Positions 29,671 through 40,158 are shown, counted from the stretch's first letter. The stretch is DNA of 64,000 nucleotides from Rhizobiaceae bacterium (GCA_029212415.1 JARGOF010000001.1:62001-126000), one strand, 5' to 3'. Numbers and translations: made by a program. Notes: generated by a model from the letters alone, not told the origin.

Positions 29671-30225
29671 ATGGATGACGAATTTAACGAGGGCGTGCGT
29701 AAACGAATGATACGGCAGGCGCCACAGGTAGCTGCACGTGCTAAACTAGTAAAATTTCAAAATTTTATTCCAAGTCATTGGTTTTCATCCGCTGCCTCAG
29801 AATGTATGCAAATGTTTATTCATGGGCATTTTTATGGATGCATTTCGGTGGCTCAGGCATATGTTGAAGCACTTGGAAAATATCTCTCCGGTGTTCATGA
29901 AATCCGAACATCCAGCAAACCTACGATTGTCTGGGAAAGATTATCTAAGGCGGAAATTGTCTCTGCTGATGTGGCTTCAGGAGCCAAGTCGCTTTTCTTG
30001 GACCGAAATGACTTCCATCATCTAAATAAAAACATAGAGCAGGACGTAGGGAAATTAGAGCAAAGGGCATTATATTGCCTTAATGTAATCAATGAGATTG
30101 AGGGAGAAGTATTTTCCTTCTCGTTATCCGAAGGCAGAGTCTCAGTAAATAATCCTCAGTATTGGCCTCCAGATGAAAATGACTCTGAATTTATTCAGAT
30201 TTTTGTTAGAAATATACAGATTTAG
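29671..30225 (+). CDS. Hypothetical protein, AT-rich
   Basis: 184 aa ORF with composition distinct from neighbours; no family recognised. Confidence 0.6.
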   Translation: MDDEFNEGVRKRMIRQAPQVAARAKLVKFQNFIPSHWFSSAASECMQMFIHGHFYGCISVAQAYVEALGKYLSGVHEIRTSSKPTIVWERLSKAEIVSADVASGAKSLFLDRNDFHHLNKNIEQDVGKLEQRALYCLNVINEIEGEVFSFSLSEGRVSVNNPQYWPPDENDSEFIQIFVRNIQI

Positions 30226-30353
30226 TAAATGCAAAATGCCGCCACCACTCGGTGGAAAATGCTGCTTCTTTTGATAAAATATCCGCAATGGCCTCGCCGT
30301 TCGCTTTTTTGCGAGAATAATCAATGGATAAGGCTTTTTAGTCGATCGACCGA

Positions 30354-31802
30354 TCATGCCGGTCCGGCAAGTCTTGTTGCGCCGAAGCTCTGAACCGCAG
30401 AACGTGCAACTTCAAATATCTGCCTGAAATACGCGCTGTGCTCATCGGGAACAATGCGCTTGCCCTTGCGCTGCAGCGCGAAAGGCCGGCCTGCAGCTTC
30501 CGCCGCCAGGGCTGCCGTGCCGATGGCGGTGAGTTCCGGTTGTTCCGAGATGATCAGTTCGCGGTTGAGGGTATTGGCCAGAAACTGACAGAAGTAGCCG
30601 TTGGCGCTCATGCCGCCGTCAATGGGAATCGGACCATTGAGGGGCTGTCTGGCTTCCATGGCCTCGACGACTTCGGCCATGCGAAAGGCAATGCCTTCCA
30701 GAATGGCCTGCATCATGTCGCTGGGTGCCGTGTCCAGTGACAGACCCATCCATGCGCCGCGCGCTGTGCGATCCCAATGGGGGCAGGCGAGCCCCGCCAG
30801 GGCAGGGACAAAGGCAAGGCCACGTGAAATTGCCGGAGGGTTTTCAAAGGCGCTGATGTGCGAGAGATCGCTGCACAGGCCGAGATTCTGTGCCCAGTTG
30901 ATGGCGGAAGAGGCGGCATAAATGCCGCCGTCCAAAGCATAGATCGTCGGATGTCCGGCCTTTTGCCATGCGACAGTCGGGAGTGCGCCGCCGCCGCCCT
31001 GATCCAGATGCGGTCCGGTCAGCGTCAGAGCAAAGGCACCGGTGCCGAAGGTCATTTTGGCATCGCCTGCTTGTCGGCAGCCGTTGCCGTAGAGCGAGGC
31101 CTGCTGGTCAACGATGCTGGCGGTCAAAGGAACAGCGTGCGTGCCGCATCGCAGGGTGCCGAGTTCACCGGTATTGGGCGTGATGGGCGGCAAAGCATCA
31201 AGCGGAACACCGAACAGGCGACACAGATCCGCATCCCATTGGCCGGTCGCAAGGTTCATCAGCGATGTGCGCGAAGCGGTGGCGACATCGGTTTCAAAGC
31301 GTCCCGTCAGGCGGTCACGAAAAAAAGCATCGGTGGTGCCAAGCCGCAATTGGCCCCTTGCTGCAAGCGCGCCAGCTTCGGGGACCTCACGCAGGATCCA
31401 GCCAAGCTTGCTGGCGGAGAAATAGGCGTCGAGCGGCAGGCCGGCGCGTTCCTGCACCAATGGGGCGGTGCCATCGTGGCGCAGGGCCTCGATCCATTCA
31501 TTGGTTCGATCGTCCTGCCAGACGATCACCGGCCCCAGCGGTTCGCCGGTCGCTGCATTCCAGGCAAGGCAGCTTTCGCCCTGATTGGCAATGCCGACTG
31601 CGCCCAGGTCTTTCACCTCGCTCGCTGCATCCAGACAAGCGCGCAGATTGCGGATCAATTCTTCCCCGTCATGCTCGACCCAGCCGCTTTTGGGGTAGAT
31701 CTGCCGGTGTCCCGCGCTGAACAGCAGTTCGGCCTGCCCGTTCTCATCGACCAGAATGCCGCGGGTGCTTGTGGTGCCCTGATCGATGGCCAGCGTTTTC
31801 AT
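30354..31802 (-). CDS. FGGY-family kinase, glycerol-kinase-like
   Basis: AIDQGTTSTRGILVD, VIVWQDDRTNEW, MTFGTGAFAL. Confidence 0.9.
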   Translation of the reverse strand: MKTLAIDQGTTSTRGILVDENGQAELLFSAGHRQIYPKSGWVEHDGEELIRNLRACLDAASEVKDLGAVGIANQGESCLAWNAATGEPLGPVIVWQDDRTNEWIEALRHDGTAPLVQERAGLPLDAYFSASKLGWILREVPEAGALAARGQLRLGTTDAFFRDRLTGRFETDVATASRTSLMNLATGQWDADLCRLFGVPLDALPPITPNTGELGTLRCGTHAVPLTASIVDQQASLYGNGCRQAGDAKMTFGTGAFALTLTGPHLDQGGGGALPTVAWQKAGHPTIYALDGGIYAASSAINWAQNLGLCSDLSHISAFENPPAISRGLAFVPALAGLACPHWDRTARGAWMGLSLDTAPSDMMQAILEGIAFRMAEVVEAMEARQPLNGPIPIDGGMSANGYFCQFLANTLNRELIISEQPELTAIGTAALAAEAAGRPFALQRKGKRIVPDEHSAYFRQIFEVARSAVQSFGATRLAGPA

Positions 31803-33043
31803 GCCGGGTCTTCCTTCACGTTGATGTCTATGGGACCGCTGGCGCCTGCCGGGATGATGGTCAGGGGCACGGTGATGCGCCGTTCCGGCAGGGCATTGAT
31901 CGCTGTGGAGAACAGAACGGCTCCTTTGGCGCTGACAAGCAATCGGCCCTTCACGGCGCGGTTTACCCGCAGTTGGAACCGGGGCAGAGCGGGTTCAGTG
32001 TCGGAGGGTACGATCCGTTGCGGAACGATGAGTTTCAGTGCGTCGCCGCTTGGCTTTACAACCGCGGCAGGTTCAGGTGGCGGCAGCTGGCCGGCAAGGC
32101 TCTGGGCCATGGCGCGGCCAACGGCGCGACCCTCCTTCCAGCTCCACCCGGCGGTTTCGACCGGGCGCAACAGATTTCCGGCTGCAAAATAGCCCGGATC
32201 CGAACAGCGGCCGAACTGATCAATTTCGGCGCCGCCGGAGCCTTGGTCGACATCAAGATGGCTGGTGCGCAACAGGCTGGATTCCGGCCGGAAATGGCCA
32301 CTGACGATAACCCCATCGGTCTCGATGCGCTGGGTTTGCCCATCCGCGCCGCGTACCATGATGCCCGTGACCTGGTCGCGGCCTTCGATGGCCAGAAGCT
32401 CGGTATTGAGCATCAGGGGAATGCCTTGAACGCGGGGGAAGAGGCCCGTCGGCCAGCGCGCCGTGGTGCGGCCTGCCGGTTCGATCATCGCGACCGGACG
32501 AATGCCCAGATGCCGGCAGGTCATCAGCGCCGAGAAGGACACCAGTTCCGTGCCCAGCACAACGGGACGCCGGAAGGGACGCAGCCCGTCCAGATAGACC
32601 ATGCCTTGCAAGGCACCCGTCGAGACGACCCCGCCGGGCTTGACGCCTCCGATCAGCCGCGCGGCGCGAGAGGTTTCCCGCACGCCGGTGCACAGCAGCA
32701 CATGCCGGGCGCTGATTTCGCGGAGGCCACCGGGTGTCGTGAGTTGCAGCGCCGGACCTTCCAGCAGCCTGGTCACCGTGACTTCTGTGTGAATTTGAAC
32801 GCCAGCCGCCTTGGCCGTCTCCACCAGATGGGCCGCATAGGCCGGGCCGCGCAAAAGCCGTCGGAATTCGCGCAGACCATAGGGGAAATGATTGCAATGG
32901 CGCGGTATGCCGCCAGCCTGCGGTTCACGGTCGAGGACCACGACCGAGGCAACGCCGCGGGTACGCAGTTCCGTTGCTGCCGCCAGACCGGCGGGGCCTG
33001 CGCCCACAATGACGACATCGGCATGAAGAGGTAAGTCAGTCAT
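31799..33043 (-). CDS. FAD/NAD(P)-dependent oxidoreductase (GlpB/HcnB-like subunit)
   Basis: DVVIVGAGPAGLAAATELRTRG. Confidence 0.85.
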   Translation of the reverse strand: MTDLPLHADVVIVGAGPAGLAAATELRTRGVASVVVLDREPQAGGIPRHCNHFPYGLREFRRLLRGPAYAAHLVETAKAAGVQIHTEVTVTRLLEGPALQLTTPGGLREISARHVLLCTGVRETSRAARLIGGVKPGGVVSTGALQGMVYLDGLRPFRRPVVLGTELVSFSALMTCRHLGIRPVAMIEPAGRTTARWPTGLFPRVQGIPLMLNTELLAIEGRDQVTGIMVRGADGQTQRIETDGVIVSGHFRPESSLLRTSHLDVDQGSGGAEIDQFGRCSDPGYFAAGNLLRPVETAGWSWKEGRAVGRAMAQSLAGQLPPPEPAAVVKPSGDALKLIVPQRIVPSDTEPALPRFQLRVNRAVKGRLLVSAKGAVLFSTAINALPERRITVPLTIIPAGASGPIDINVKEDPA

Positions 33044-34496
33044 TTCCCACCTTGTCCGCGCCCACCCGATCTGCGCTATCTCCTTCCACCATGGGATGTT
33101 TCAGTCGCCCATGTGTCAGCTTGGCCAGTGCTGCGGAACAATAGAAGCCCTGACAGCGTCCCATCGTCACTCTGGTGCGGCGCTTCAGGCCTGCCAGGCT
33201 TTGCGGTGCAAGCGGGTCCGACAGGACGGATTCGATTTCGCGCCTCGTGACCAGTTCGCAATGGCATACAATGCCGTCATTGCCGGGGCATTGCCAGTCA
33301 CGCGGACGTTTATCGTCGCGATCATCGACCAGATTGCCGACCTGTGGCCATATGGGATCGGCCAGGGGATTTCTGTCCTGATCAAAACCCTCGCACAGGG
33401 CCTGAACATGACGGGCGACGCCCAGCGCGGAGCTCAAACCGGTCGAGCGAATGCCGCCGACCGTTACATAGTTCTGACCGGCGCGGGCATGGATCTGATA
33501 GTCCTTGAATTCACTGGCGGGACGCAGGCCGGCATAGATGGCGGTGACATCTTCATGGGCCAGCCCGGGCAGGATTTCTTCGCCCCGCTGGCGAAGGGCG
33601 GCCAGCGTTTCAGGCACGAGACCGGCATTTTGTCGATCATCCTGTTCTTCGGCTGTCGGGCCGACAAGCAGGTTGCCGAAAGCCGTGCGGCAGACGACGA
33701 TACCCTTGGTGGTGGCGCTGGGAACCGGCAGCAGAATGTGGGAGGCAAGGCTTGCGGCCGGCTTGTCATAGACGATGAACTGACCCTTGCGCGGGTGAAT
33801 GGTGAAATCGTGTTTCCCCAGCAAGCGATCATCGACAATATCTGCGTAAAGACCGGCCGCATTGATGACGATCTTGCCGCGAACGACACCCTGGCTGGTG
33901 TCGAGCCGCCATTGCCCATTGTCAAAATGACCGCCTGTCACTTTACAGTCGCGTAGCAGGACAGCCTGATTGGCAATGGCCTGCAGGAGATAGGCATGCG
34001 GCGCCGACCAGGGATCGATCAGATATTCTCCGGGCACCTGGAAGCTGGCCTTTATTGCCGAAGACAGGCCGGGCTCCAGCTTCCTGGTTTCGGCAGCCGA
34101 GAGCAATGACACATTGTCCACCGCGTTTTCACGGGCCTGGTCCATGAGAGCGGGCAGACGCGCCTCTTCCTCATCGCTCCATGCCAGAACGAGTGCTCCG
34201 GAGCGAATCAAAGGCAATCCTAGTTTTTTGTGAATCTCCAGATATTCGGCATATCCGGCGGCCATGCAGCGCGCTTCGAGCGAACCGGGGGGAGCATCGA
34301 AACCGGTATGCAGGATGGCGCTGTTGCCTTTTGACGCGCCGTCCAGAATGTCATGAGCTTTTTCCAAAAGGATGATGCGCCAGCCGTCCAGTGTCAGCCG
34401 ACGGGCAATGGCGCAGCCGATAACGCCGCCGCCAATGATGACGGCGTCGAACAATGTCCGGTCGTTGATCCTGTCAGGCGGCATGAATGGTTTCAT
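33036..34496 (-). CDS. FAD-dependent glycerol-3-phosphate dehydrogenase-like (GlpA/LhgO-like) with C-terminal BFD-type [2Fe-2S] domain
   Basis: DAVIIGGGVIGCAIARRL; C-terminal VCHCELVTRREIESV...RVTMGRCQGFYC. Confidence 0.88.
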   Translation of the reverse strand: MKPFMPPDRINDRTLFDAVIIGGGVIGCAIARRLTLDGWRIILLEKAHDILDGASKGNSAILHTGFDAPPGSLEARCMAAGYAEYLEIHKKLGLPLIRSGALVLAWSDEEEARLPALMDQARENAVDNVSLLSAAETRKLEPGLSSAIKASFQVPGEYLIDPWSAPHAYLLQAIANQAVLLRDCKVTGGHFDNGQWRLDTSQGVVRGKIVINAAGLYADIVDDRLLGKHDFTIHPRKGQFIVYDKPAASLASHILLPVPSATTKGIVVCRTAFGNLLVGPTAEEQDDRQNAGLVPETLAALRQRGEEILPGLAHEDVTAIYAGLRPASEFKDYQIHARAGQNYVTVGGIRSTGLSSALGVARHVQALCEGFDQDRNPLADPIWPQVGNLVDDRDDKRPRDWQCPGNDGIVCHCELVTRREIESVLSDPLAPQSLAGLKRRTRVTMGRCQGFYCSAALAKLTHGRLKHPMVEGDSADRVGADKVGND

Positions 34497-34683
34497 CCTT
34501 TGCCAATGGCGTGTGGCAATATTCAGCCAATATCCGGCAAGCTGTGTTTTTTCAAATTATGCCCGTTCCGTCAAACAAGTTTGCAGATAATGCCCGAATG
34601 AACAAGTTATTTCCCATTTTTTTGTTGACACAGTCATGGTGACGCACGCTAGGATGTGATCAGAAAAAGAGGTACGGGGCACA

Positions 34684-35439
34684 TTGAAGCCAAAACAACG
34701 CCGCTCACAGATATTGGAAGCCGTTGGCCAGCAGGGAGAAGTTTCTGTCGAGGTCCTGGCGCAGCGATTTGATGTCTCGGTCGAGACCATCCGCCGGGAT
34801 CTGGGGCAATTGGCCGAATCCGGGGTGTTGCAGAAGATCCACGGCGGCGCCAGGCGGTTGCGGTTGCATGCGGAGGGCAGTTTTGATGAGCGCATGGCTG
34901 AAAATGCCGAAGCCAAGCAGATCATCGCCAAAAAGCTTGCGGCAATCGTCGAGCCGGGCGACACGATTTTCATCGACACCGGATCGACGACGCTGATCTG
35001 TGCACAGGCTTTGGCCGCCATCGATCGCCTGACCGTCATCACCAATTCCGTTCGCGTGGCCCAGGTGCTGGGGAAATCTGAAAAAAATGTCACGGTCTAC
35101 CTGCTCGGTGGGACCTTCAGTCATGACAATGCCGAAACCGTGGGACCGCTGGTGATTGACCAGATTGCCCGGTTTCAGGTGGATCACGCCGTGCTGACCG
35201 TGGCCGCGATCAATGCTGATGTGGGCGCCATGGACTCCGATTTTGATGAAGCACAGGTGGCGCGGGCGATGATTGATCATGCCAATCACACCATCGTGCT
35301 TGCAAACGTAGAAAAATTAGGCCGAAATGCGGCCTATCGGGTATGTCGACTCGATGAAATCAATAGCATCGTCTGTGATCAGTCGCCGGGCGCTGAATTT
35401 ACTGCGGCCCTTGATAGGGCGAAAGTGGAATTACGTTAG
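34684..35439 (+). CDS. DeoR family transcriptional regulator (GlpR-like)
   Basis: KPKQRRSQILEAVGQQGEVSVEVLAQRFDVSVETIRRDLGQLAESGVLQKIHGGA. Confidence 0.92.
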   Translation: MKPKQRRSQILEAVGQQGEVSVEVLAQRFDVSVETIRRDLGQLAESGVLQKIHGGARRLRLHAEGSFDERMAENAEAKQIIAKKLAAIVEPGDTIFIDTGSTTLICAQALAAIDRLTVITNSVRVAQVLGKSEKNVTVYLLGGTFSHDNAETVGPLVIDQIARFQVDHAVLTVAAINADVGAMDSDFDEAQVARAMIDHANHTIVLANVEKLGRNAAYRVCRLDEINSIVCDQSPGAEFTAALDRAKVELR

Positions 35440-35496
35440 AACTCCGGCTGCCATAGAGTGCTCTTTGAGCCGCCAGGGGGCAAGGAAATTGAAAGA

Positions 35497-36009
35497 ATGC
35501 CAAATATCATAAAAACCTATGTTCGGGTGGTCGACCGATTGTCGAACTATGTCGGATGGGTTGCCATGTATCTGATCTTTGCCATGGTGGGGATCCTGCT
35601 GCTGGACGCCATTACCCGCAACGTGGTGCAGATTCCCATGCACTGGGGGATCGAGGCCGCGCAGTTCACGCTGGCTGCCTATTACTTCATGGGCGGTGCG
35701 ATGACGCTCAAGAACAATGACCATGTGCGCATGGATCTGTTTTATGATCGCTTGTCCGTGCGCGGCAAGGCCCGGATGGACATTGTCACCATGGGCTGTT
35801 TGTTGTTTTACCTCATCGTCATGTTGATCGGTTCAATTTCCAGTCTCGAATATGCCATCCAGACGGGCGAACGGCGGTTCTCGATGTGGAATCCCTCGAT
35901 GATCCCGATCAAGGTTCTGATGGTTGGATGCCTTGCGCTGATGGTTCTGCAGACCGTGTCGCTGATTTTCAAATATGTTGCGACGCTGCGCGGGGTCACC
36001 CTGAAATGA
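35497..36009 (+). CDS. TRAP transporter small permease
   Basis: DctQ-like 4-TM protein directly before DctM. Confidence 0.88.
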   Translation: MPNIIKTYVRVVDRLSNYVGWVAMYLIFAMVGILLLDAITRNVVQIPMHWGIEAAQFTLAAYYFMGGAMTLKNNDHVRMDLFYDRLSVRGKARMDIVTMGCLLFYLIVMLIGSISSLEYAIQTGERRFSMWNPSMIPIKVLMVGCLALMVLQTVSLIFKYVATLRGVTLK

Positions 36010-37328
36010 GTTATGAACTTATCGCTCTGTTGATGTTTGCCTCGATGATGGTCCTGTTGATGACGGGCCAGCGGGTCTTTGCAGCCATCGGATTTGTTGC
36101 GTCGGGAGCGGCCCTGTTGCTTTACGGGCAGGGCGGCATCGAGATGCCGTTCAGCCAGACGTTCAAACTGTTCAACTGGTTCCCGATGCTGACGCTGCCG
36201 CTGTTCATCTATATGGGCTATATCCTGTCGGAATCGGGCATTGCCGAAGACCTTTACCGCATGCTGCACGTTTGGTGCGGACGCCTGCGCGGCGGGTTGG
36301 CGATCGGCACGATCATCCTGATGGTGATCATTTCGGCGATGAATGGATTGTCGGTCGCAGGCATGGCCATTGGCGCCACCATTGCCCTGCCGGAAATGTT
36401 GCGGCGCGGCTATGACAAGGTGCTGATTACCGGCGTGGTACAAGGCGGATCGTCGCTGGGCATTCTCGTGCCACCCAGTGTCGTCATGGTACTCTACGGC
36501 ATGATTGCCCGCCAGCCGGTCAGCCAGCTGTGGCTCGCCGGGGTCGTCCCCGGATTGATGATGGCCACGATGTTCGTCATCTATGTGATGATGCGGGTTC
36601 GCATCAATCCGAAGCTGGCGCCGGTGGCGTCGGAAGAGGACCTGAACATGCCGATGGCGGAGAAGATGCAGTTGCTGCGCGCCGGCATCATTCCCTTCCT
36701 GATCTTCTTTTCCATGACCGGTCTGTTCCTGATGGGCATCACCAGCCTGGTTGAAAGCTCGGCTGTTGGTGCGACATCGGCAACCCTGGCCGCCGCCTAC
36801 AAGCGGCGCCTCAACTGGACGATGATCCATGAGACGTCACGCAAGACGCTGGCGATCTCCTGCATGTTCCTGTGGCTGATTCTTGCCGCACTGGCCTTCG
36901 GTGCTGTCTTTGACGGGCTGGGTGCGGTGCGCGCCATTGAATCGCTGTTCATCAGCCGCTGGGAACTGACGCCCTGGCAGGTGATCATCATGATGCAGGT
37001 CAGCTTTATCGTGATGGGCATGTTTCTGGATGACACGGCCATGCTGGTCATTGTCGCGCCGCTCTATGTGCCGCTGGTCAAGATCCTGGGCTTTGATCTG
37101 GTCTGGTTCGGCGTGCTCTACACGATGACCTGCCAGATCGCCTATATCACGCCGCCCTTCGGGTACAATCTGTTCCTGATGCGGGCCATGGCACCCAAGG
37201 AGATAGGGCTGGGCGATATCTATCGATCCATATGGCCCTTTGTCCTGATGATGGCGCTGACCATTGCACTGGTCATGATTTTTCCGCAGCTTGCACTTTG
37301 GCTGCCTGAAGCTGTTCGCGGGTATTGA
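36006..37328 (+). CDS. TRAP transporter large permease DctM
   Basis: GSSLGILVPPSVVMVLYG; ATGA overlap at 36006. Confidence 0.93.
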   Translation: MSYELIALLMFASMMVLLMTGQRVFAAIGFVASGAALLLYGQGGIEMPFSQTFKLFNWFPMLTLPLFIYMGYILSESGIAEDLYRMLHVWCGRLRGGLAIGTIILMVIISAMNGLSVAGMAIGATIALPEMLRRGYDKVLITGVVQGGSSLGILVPPSVVMVLYGMIARQPVSQLWLAGVVPGLMMATMFVIYVMMRVRINPKLAPVASEEDLNMPMAEKMQLLRAGIIPFLIFFSMTGLFLMGITSLVESSAVGATSATLAAAYKRRLNWTMIHETSRKTLAISCMFLWLILAALAFGAVFDGLGAVRAIESLFISRWELTPWQVIIMMQVSFIVMGMFLDDTAMLVIVAPLYVPLVKILGFDLVWFGVLYTMTCQIAYITPPFGYNLFLMRAMAPKEIGLGDIYRSIWPFVLMMALTIALVMIFPQLALWLPEAVRGY

Positions 37329-37394
37329 TTGCCGCGCGGACCAAAAACGGCCGGAACCGGTCACAACACGTTCCAACAGTGGAGAGAACGAACA

Positions 37395-38486
37395 ATGACA
37401 ATTGACAAAAAACCATTATCGCCTTCAGAGAAGATCCTGCAAAGCCGCCGGAAATTCATGCAAAGGGCCGGCCTGGGCGGTGGTGCTGCCGTGGCTGCTT
37501 CTGTTCTGGCGGCACCCCCGGCAATTGCCCAGAGCGCGCCCATCAAATGGCGTCTGCAGACCTATTCCGGTGCACCATTGGGCGCGCATGTCATCAAGCC
37601 ACAGATCGAAGCGTTTAACGCTGCGGCCAATGGCGAGATGGAAATCGAACTCTATTATGCCGACCAGCTGGTTCCGACATCGGAGCTTTTCCGGGCGCTG
37701 CAGAACGGCACGATTGATGCCGTTCAGTCCGATGATGCGACAATGGCATCACCGGTCGATATCTCGGTCTTTGGCGGCTACTTCCCGTTCAATACGCGCT
37801 TCAGTCTCGATATGCCGACCCTGTTTGCCTATTACGGTCTGAACGAAATCTGGGAAGAGGCCTATGGCGAAGTCGAAAACGTCAAATGGCTGTCAGCCGG
37901 TGCATGGGATCCATTGCACATCTTCACCAAGGAGCCGATCCGCTCATTGGCAGACATGAAAGGCAAGCGCGTCTTCGGTGTTCCGACAGCCGGCAAATTC
38001 CTGTCGCAATACGGACTGATTCCGGTCACCGTGCCGTGGGATGATGTTGAAGTTGCCCTGCAGACCGGCGAACTGGACGGCGTGGCCTGGTGTGGCTTTA
38101 CCGAAGCCTATGAAGTGGGCTGGGCTGATATCTGCAACTATGCGCTGACAAACTCCGTCACTGGCGCCTGGTGTGGTTCCTACTTCGCCAATCAGGCCAG
38201 CTGGGACAAGGTGCCACCGCATCTGCAGCAGCTCTTCCGCTCGACAATCGATCAGTCCCATTACTACCGCAACGTCTGGTACTGGGGTGGCGAAGCCGCC
38301 CTGCGTGTCTCGGGCGAAAAAATGGAACTGACATCCCTGCCGCCGGAAGAATGGGCGCAGGTTGTTGGCGACGCAGAAGCCTTCTGGGACAGCGTCGCTG
38401 CCTCAAGCCCGCGTTCCGGACGTGTCGTCCAGGCGTTCAAGGACTACGCAGGCGTCATGGAAAAAGCCGGCTATCCTTACCGCTAG
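37395..38486 (+). CDS. TRAP transporter substrate-binding protein (Tat signal)
   Basis: SRRKFMQRAGLGGGAAVAASVLAAPPAIAQ; DctP-like. Confidence 0.92.
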   Translation: MTIDKKPLSPSEKILQSRRKFMQRAGLGGGAAVAASVLAAPPAIAQSAPIKWRLQTYSGAPLGAHVIKPQIEAFNAAANGEMEIELYYADQLVPTSELFRALQNGTIDAVQSDDATMASPVDISVFGGYFPFNTRFSLDMPTLFAYYGLNEIWEEAYGEVENVKWLSAGAWDPLHIFTKEPIRSLADMKGKRVFGVPTAGKFLSQYGLIPVTVPWDDVEVALQTGELDGVAWCGFTEAYEVGWADICNYALTNSVTGAWCGSYFANQASWDKVPPHLQQLFRSTIDQSHYYRNVWYWGGEAALRVSGEKMELTSLPPEEWAQVVGDAEAFWDSVAASSPRSGRVVQAFKDYAGVMEKAGYPYR

Positions 38487-38503
38487 GATCAGCACCGAAA
38501 TAT

Positions 38504-38537
38504 CAATGGGCGTGCGCGAGTGCGCCCATTTTTTTGT
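38504..38537 (+). terminator. Rho-independent terminator AATGGGCG...CGCCCATTTTTTTG
   Basis: 8-bp inverted repeat followed by a T run, directly after the TRAP operon. Confidence 0.8.
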
Positions 38538-38683
38538 CTTTTGGTCAGATTGGCATGACTGCCAGTGGTCACTGACAATCAAGCAGGGGACATGTGCCGA
38601 CGGTCTATAATGGCAGATTCACGGTTGAATCACGCTTGCTCCTTCAGGTTGCAATTAGATGCAGCCACGTGAAGGGGAATATT

Positions 38684-38983
38684 ATGGCTACGCAGGACCA
38701 ACTTTCAATTTTATACGCGCTTTACAAGGAATTGGCGCGGTTGCGGTATGGAGACGAGAAAAAGTGGTCGAAAATTTCGCTTGGCCACAAAGTGACATCA
38801 TATTTTTCCGGCGGGTCAGGCTCTGTCGCGGGATTCGCCAACAAGCTTAACCAAATCGATCCCATGAATGCTGATGGTATTCTGATACACCCGGCAGATT
38901 TGCACAACGCAAAAACGATCGGTAATATTTTTGCGGCGATCATCAAGGCTTACGAAGACGCAGGTTGGGAGGTGACGCCATGA
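38684..38983 (+). CDS. Small hypothetical protein (100 aa)
   Basis: MATQDQLSILYALYKELARL...; translationally overlaps the next ORF. Confidence 0.6.
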   Translation: MATQDQLSILYALYKELARLRYGDEKKWSKISLGHKVTSYFSGGSGSVAGFANKLNQIDPMNADGILIHPADLHNAKTIGNIFAAIIKAYEDAGWEVTP

Positions 38984-40158
38984 GGAAGCTATCTCTGTCT
39001 TGTATGCTGCTGTCCATTTCTGTCTGTTTTTTTTCTAGCCAAATTGTGCAAGCGCAGGGGTTGACGAAAAAACAGGCTGCCCGATTTGATGCAAATGGTG
39101 ACAAATTTGTTGATGCCGGAAAGGAGGTTGCCTTTCCCAGGCACTTGGCTCTCGGGTTTTTGGCTACCTATGATGCCAATCTCAATGGTCAAATTGATCC
39201 CGATGAAGTTCAAAAAATGAATGAGGATGCCCGTAAGGTGGATTTTTCACCAGAAAGCGCCGATACGCGGCTACGGGTGAAGCAAGGTGTGCCCGTACCG
39301 GTTACAACAACCTACGAGAAGGTCGTGGTCATACCCCGGACTGATATCAGACAGCAATTTTATCTGCGTGAAAAGCGGTCGGATATTGGTGTTGGTGGCG
39401 ATTCATTGAAAGCGCTTGGCGGCGCTTCCTTCTCATACGCAGACGACATTGCCAACAACAATTCTTCGGTCACTGTGAAGGGAGCCGCAGGGGTTCTGTT
39501 CCGCAATTCGCGGGTTGGTTTCAAAGAAGGCTACAAGCCCGGTGATCTAGCGGTTACAGGCTATGCTTTCGGTCCATTCGTCGAGGGCAACGGAACCATC
39601 AATACGAAACAGACCCGCCTGACGGCCGGCATAATCGGACAGGTCGAGGTCTTCAGCGGTCCATTTTTTGATCTGCAAATGCTTGGCGCTTCGCCTTATT
39701 ATCAGACCGATTTTGACGGAGATGCGAGTATCTACGGTGGAGTTGTGTCCTGGCAACCATTCAATTCAGATCTGGCCCTGGGCACCTATCGACAATTGCC
39801 CGGCGGATCCGATTTTACCTGGTTGCTGGAGGGGGAGGCCGATTACAAGTTTATCGATAAATCCGGCTCCACCAAATACAGTGTCAATAGTGACAATTTG
39901 TGGGTTGGCCTCAATGGTACAGCGCGTTTGCTGCCATTTGTTGAACAATCTGAAGGCAGGTTTTATCTCGAAGGCAATTATGCCCTCTATTACGATCTTG
40001 TGTCCGGTGAAGATGCAGCATTGGGACGCGCAAAAATTGGATACTATTTCGGTGCTGACAAAAATGCTGCCATTGAGTTTGTCTATAGCAACGGGAAGGA
40101 CCACGATACGCTGTTATTCGATGAATCGATCAAAGCTGCTTTGACGCTAAGACACTAA
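38980..40158 (+). CDS. EF-hand domain, outer-membrane-like secreted protein
   Basis: Signal peptide, EF-hands FDANGDKFVDAGKE and YDANLNGQIDPDEV, then barrel-like repeats. Confidence 0.7.
   Translation: MRKLSLSCMLLSISVCFFSSQIVQAQGLTKKQAARFDANGDKFVDAGKEVAFPRHLALGFLATYDANLNGQIDPDEVQKMNEDARKVDFSPESADTRLRVKQGVPVPVTTTYEKVVVIPRTDIRQQFYLREKRSDIGVGGDSLKALGGASFSYADDIANNNSSVTVKGAAGVLFRNSRVGFKEGYKPGDLAVTGYAFGPFVEGNGTINTKQTRLTAGIIGQVEVFSGPFFDLQMLGASPYYQTDFDGDASIYGGVVSWQPFNSDLALGTYRQLPGGSDFTWLLEGEADYKFIDKSGSTKYSVNSDNLWVGLNGTARLLPFVEQSEGRFYLEGNYALYYDLVSGEDAALGRAKIGYYFGADKNAAIEFVYSNGKDHDTLLFDESIKAALTLRH

Noticed and set aside
35808-36830. 340-aa minus-strand ORF opposite TRAP permeases
   Set aside because: His/Asp/Gln-rich translation typical of antisense of membrane-protein codons
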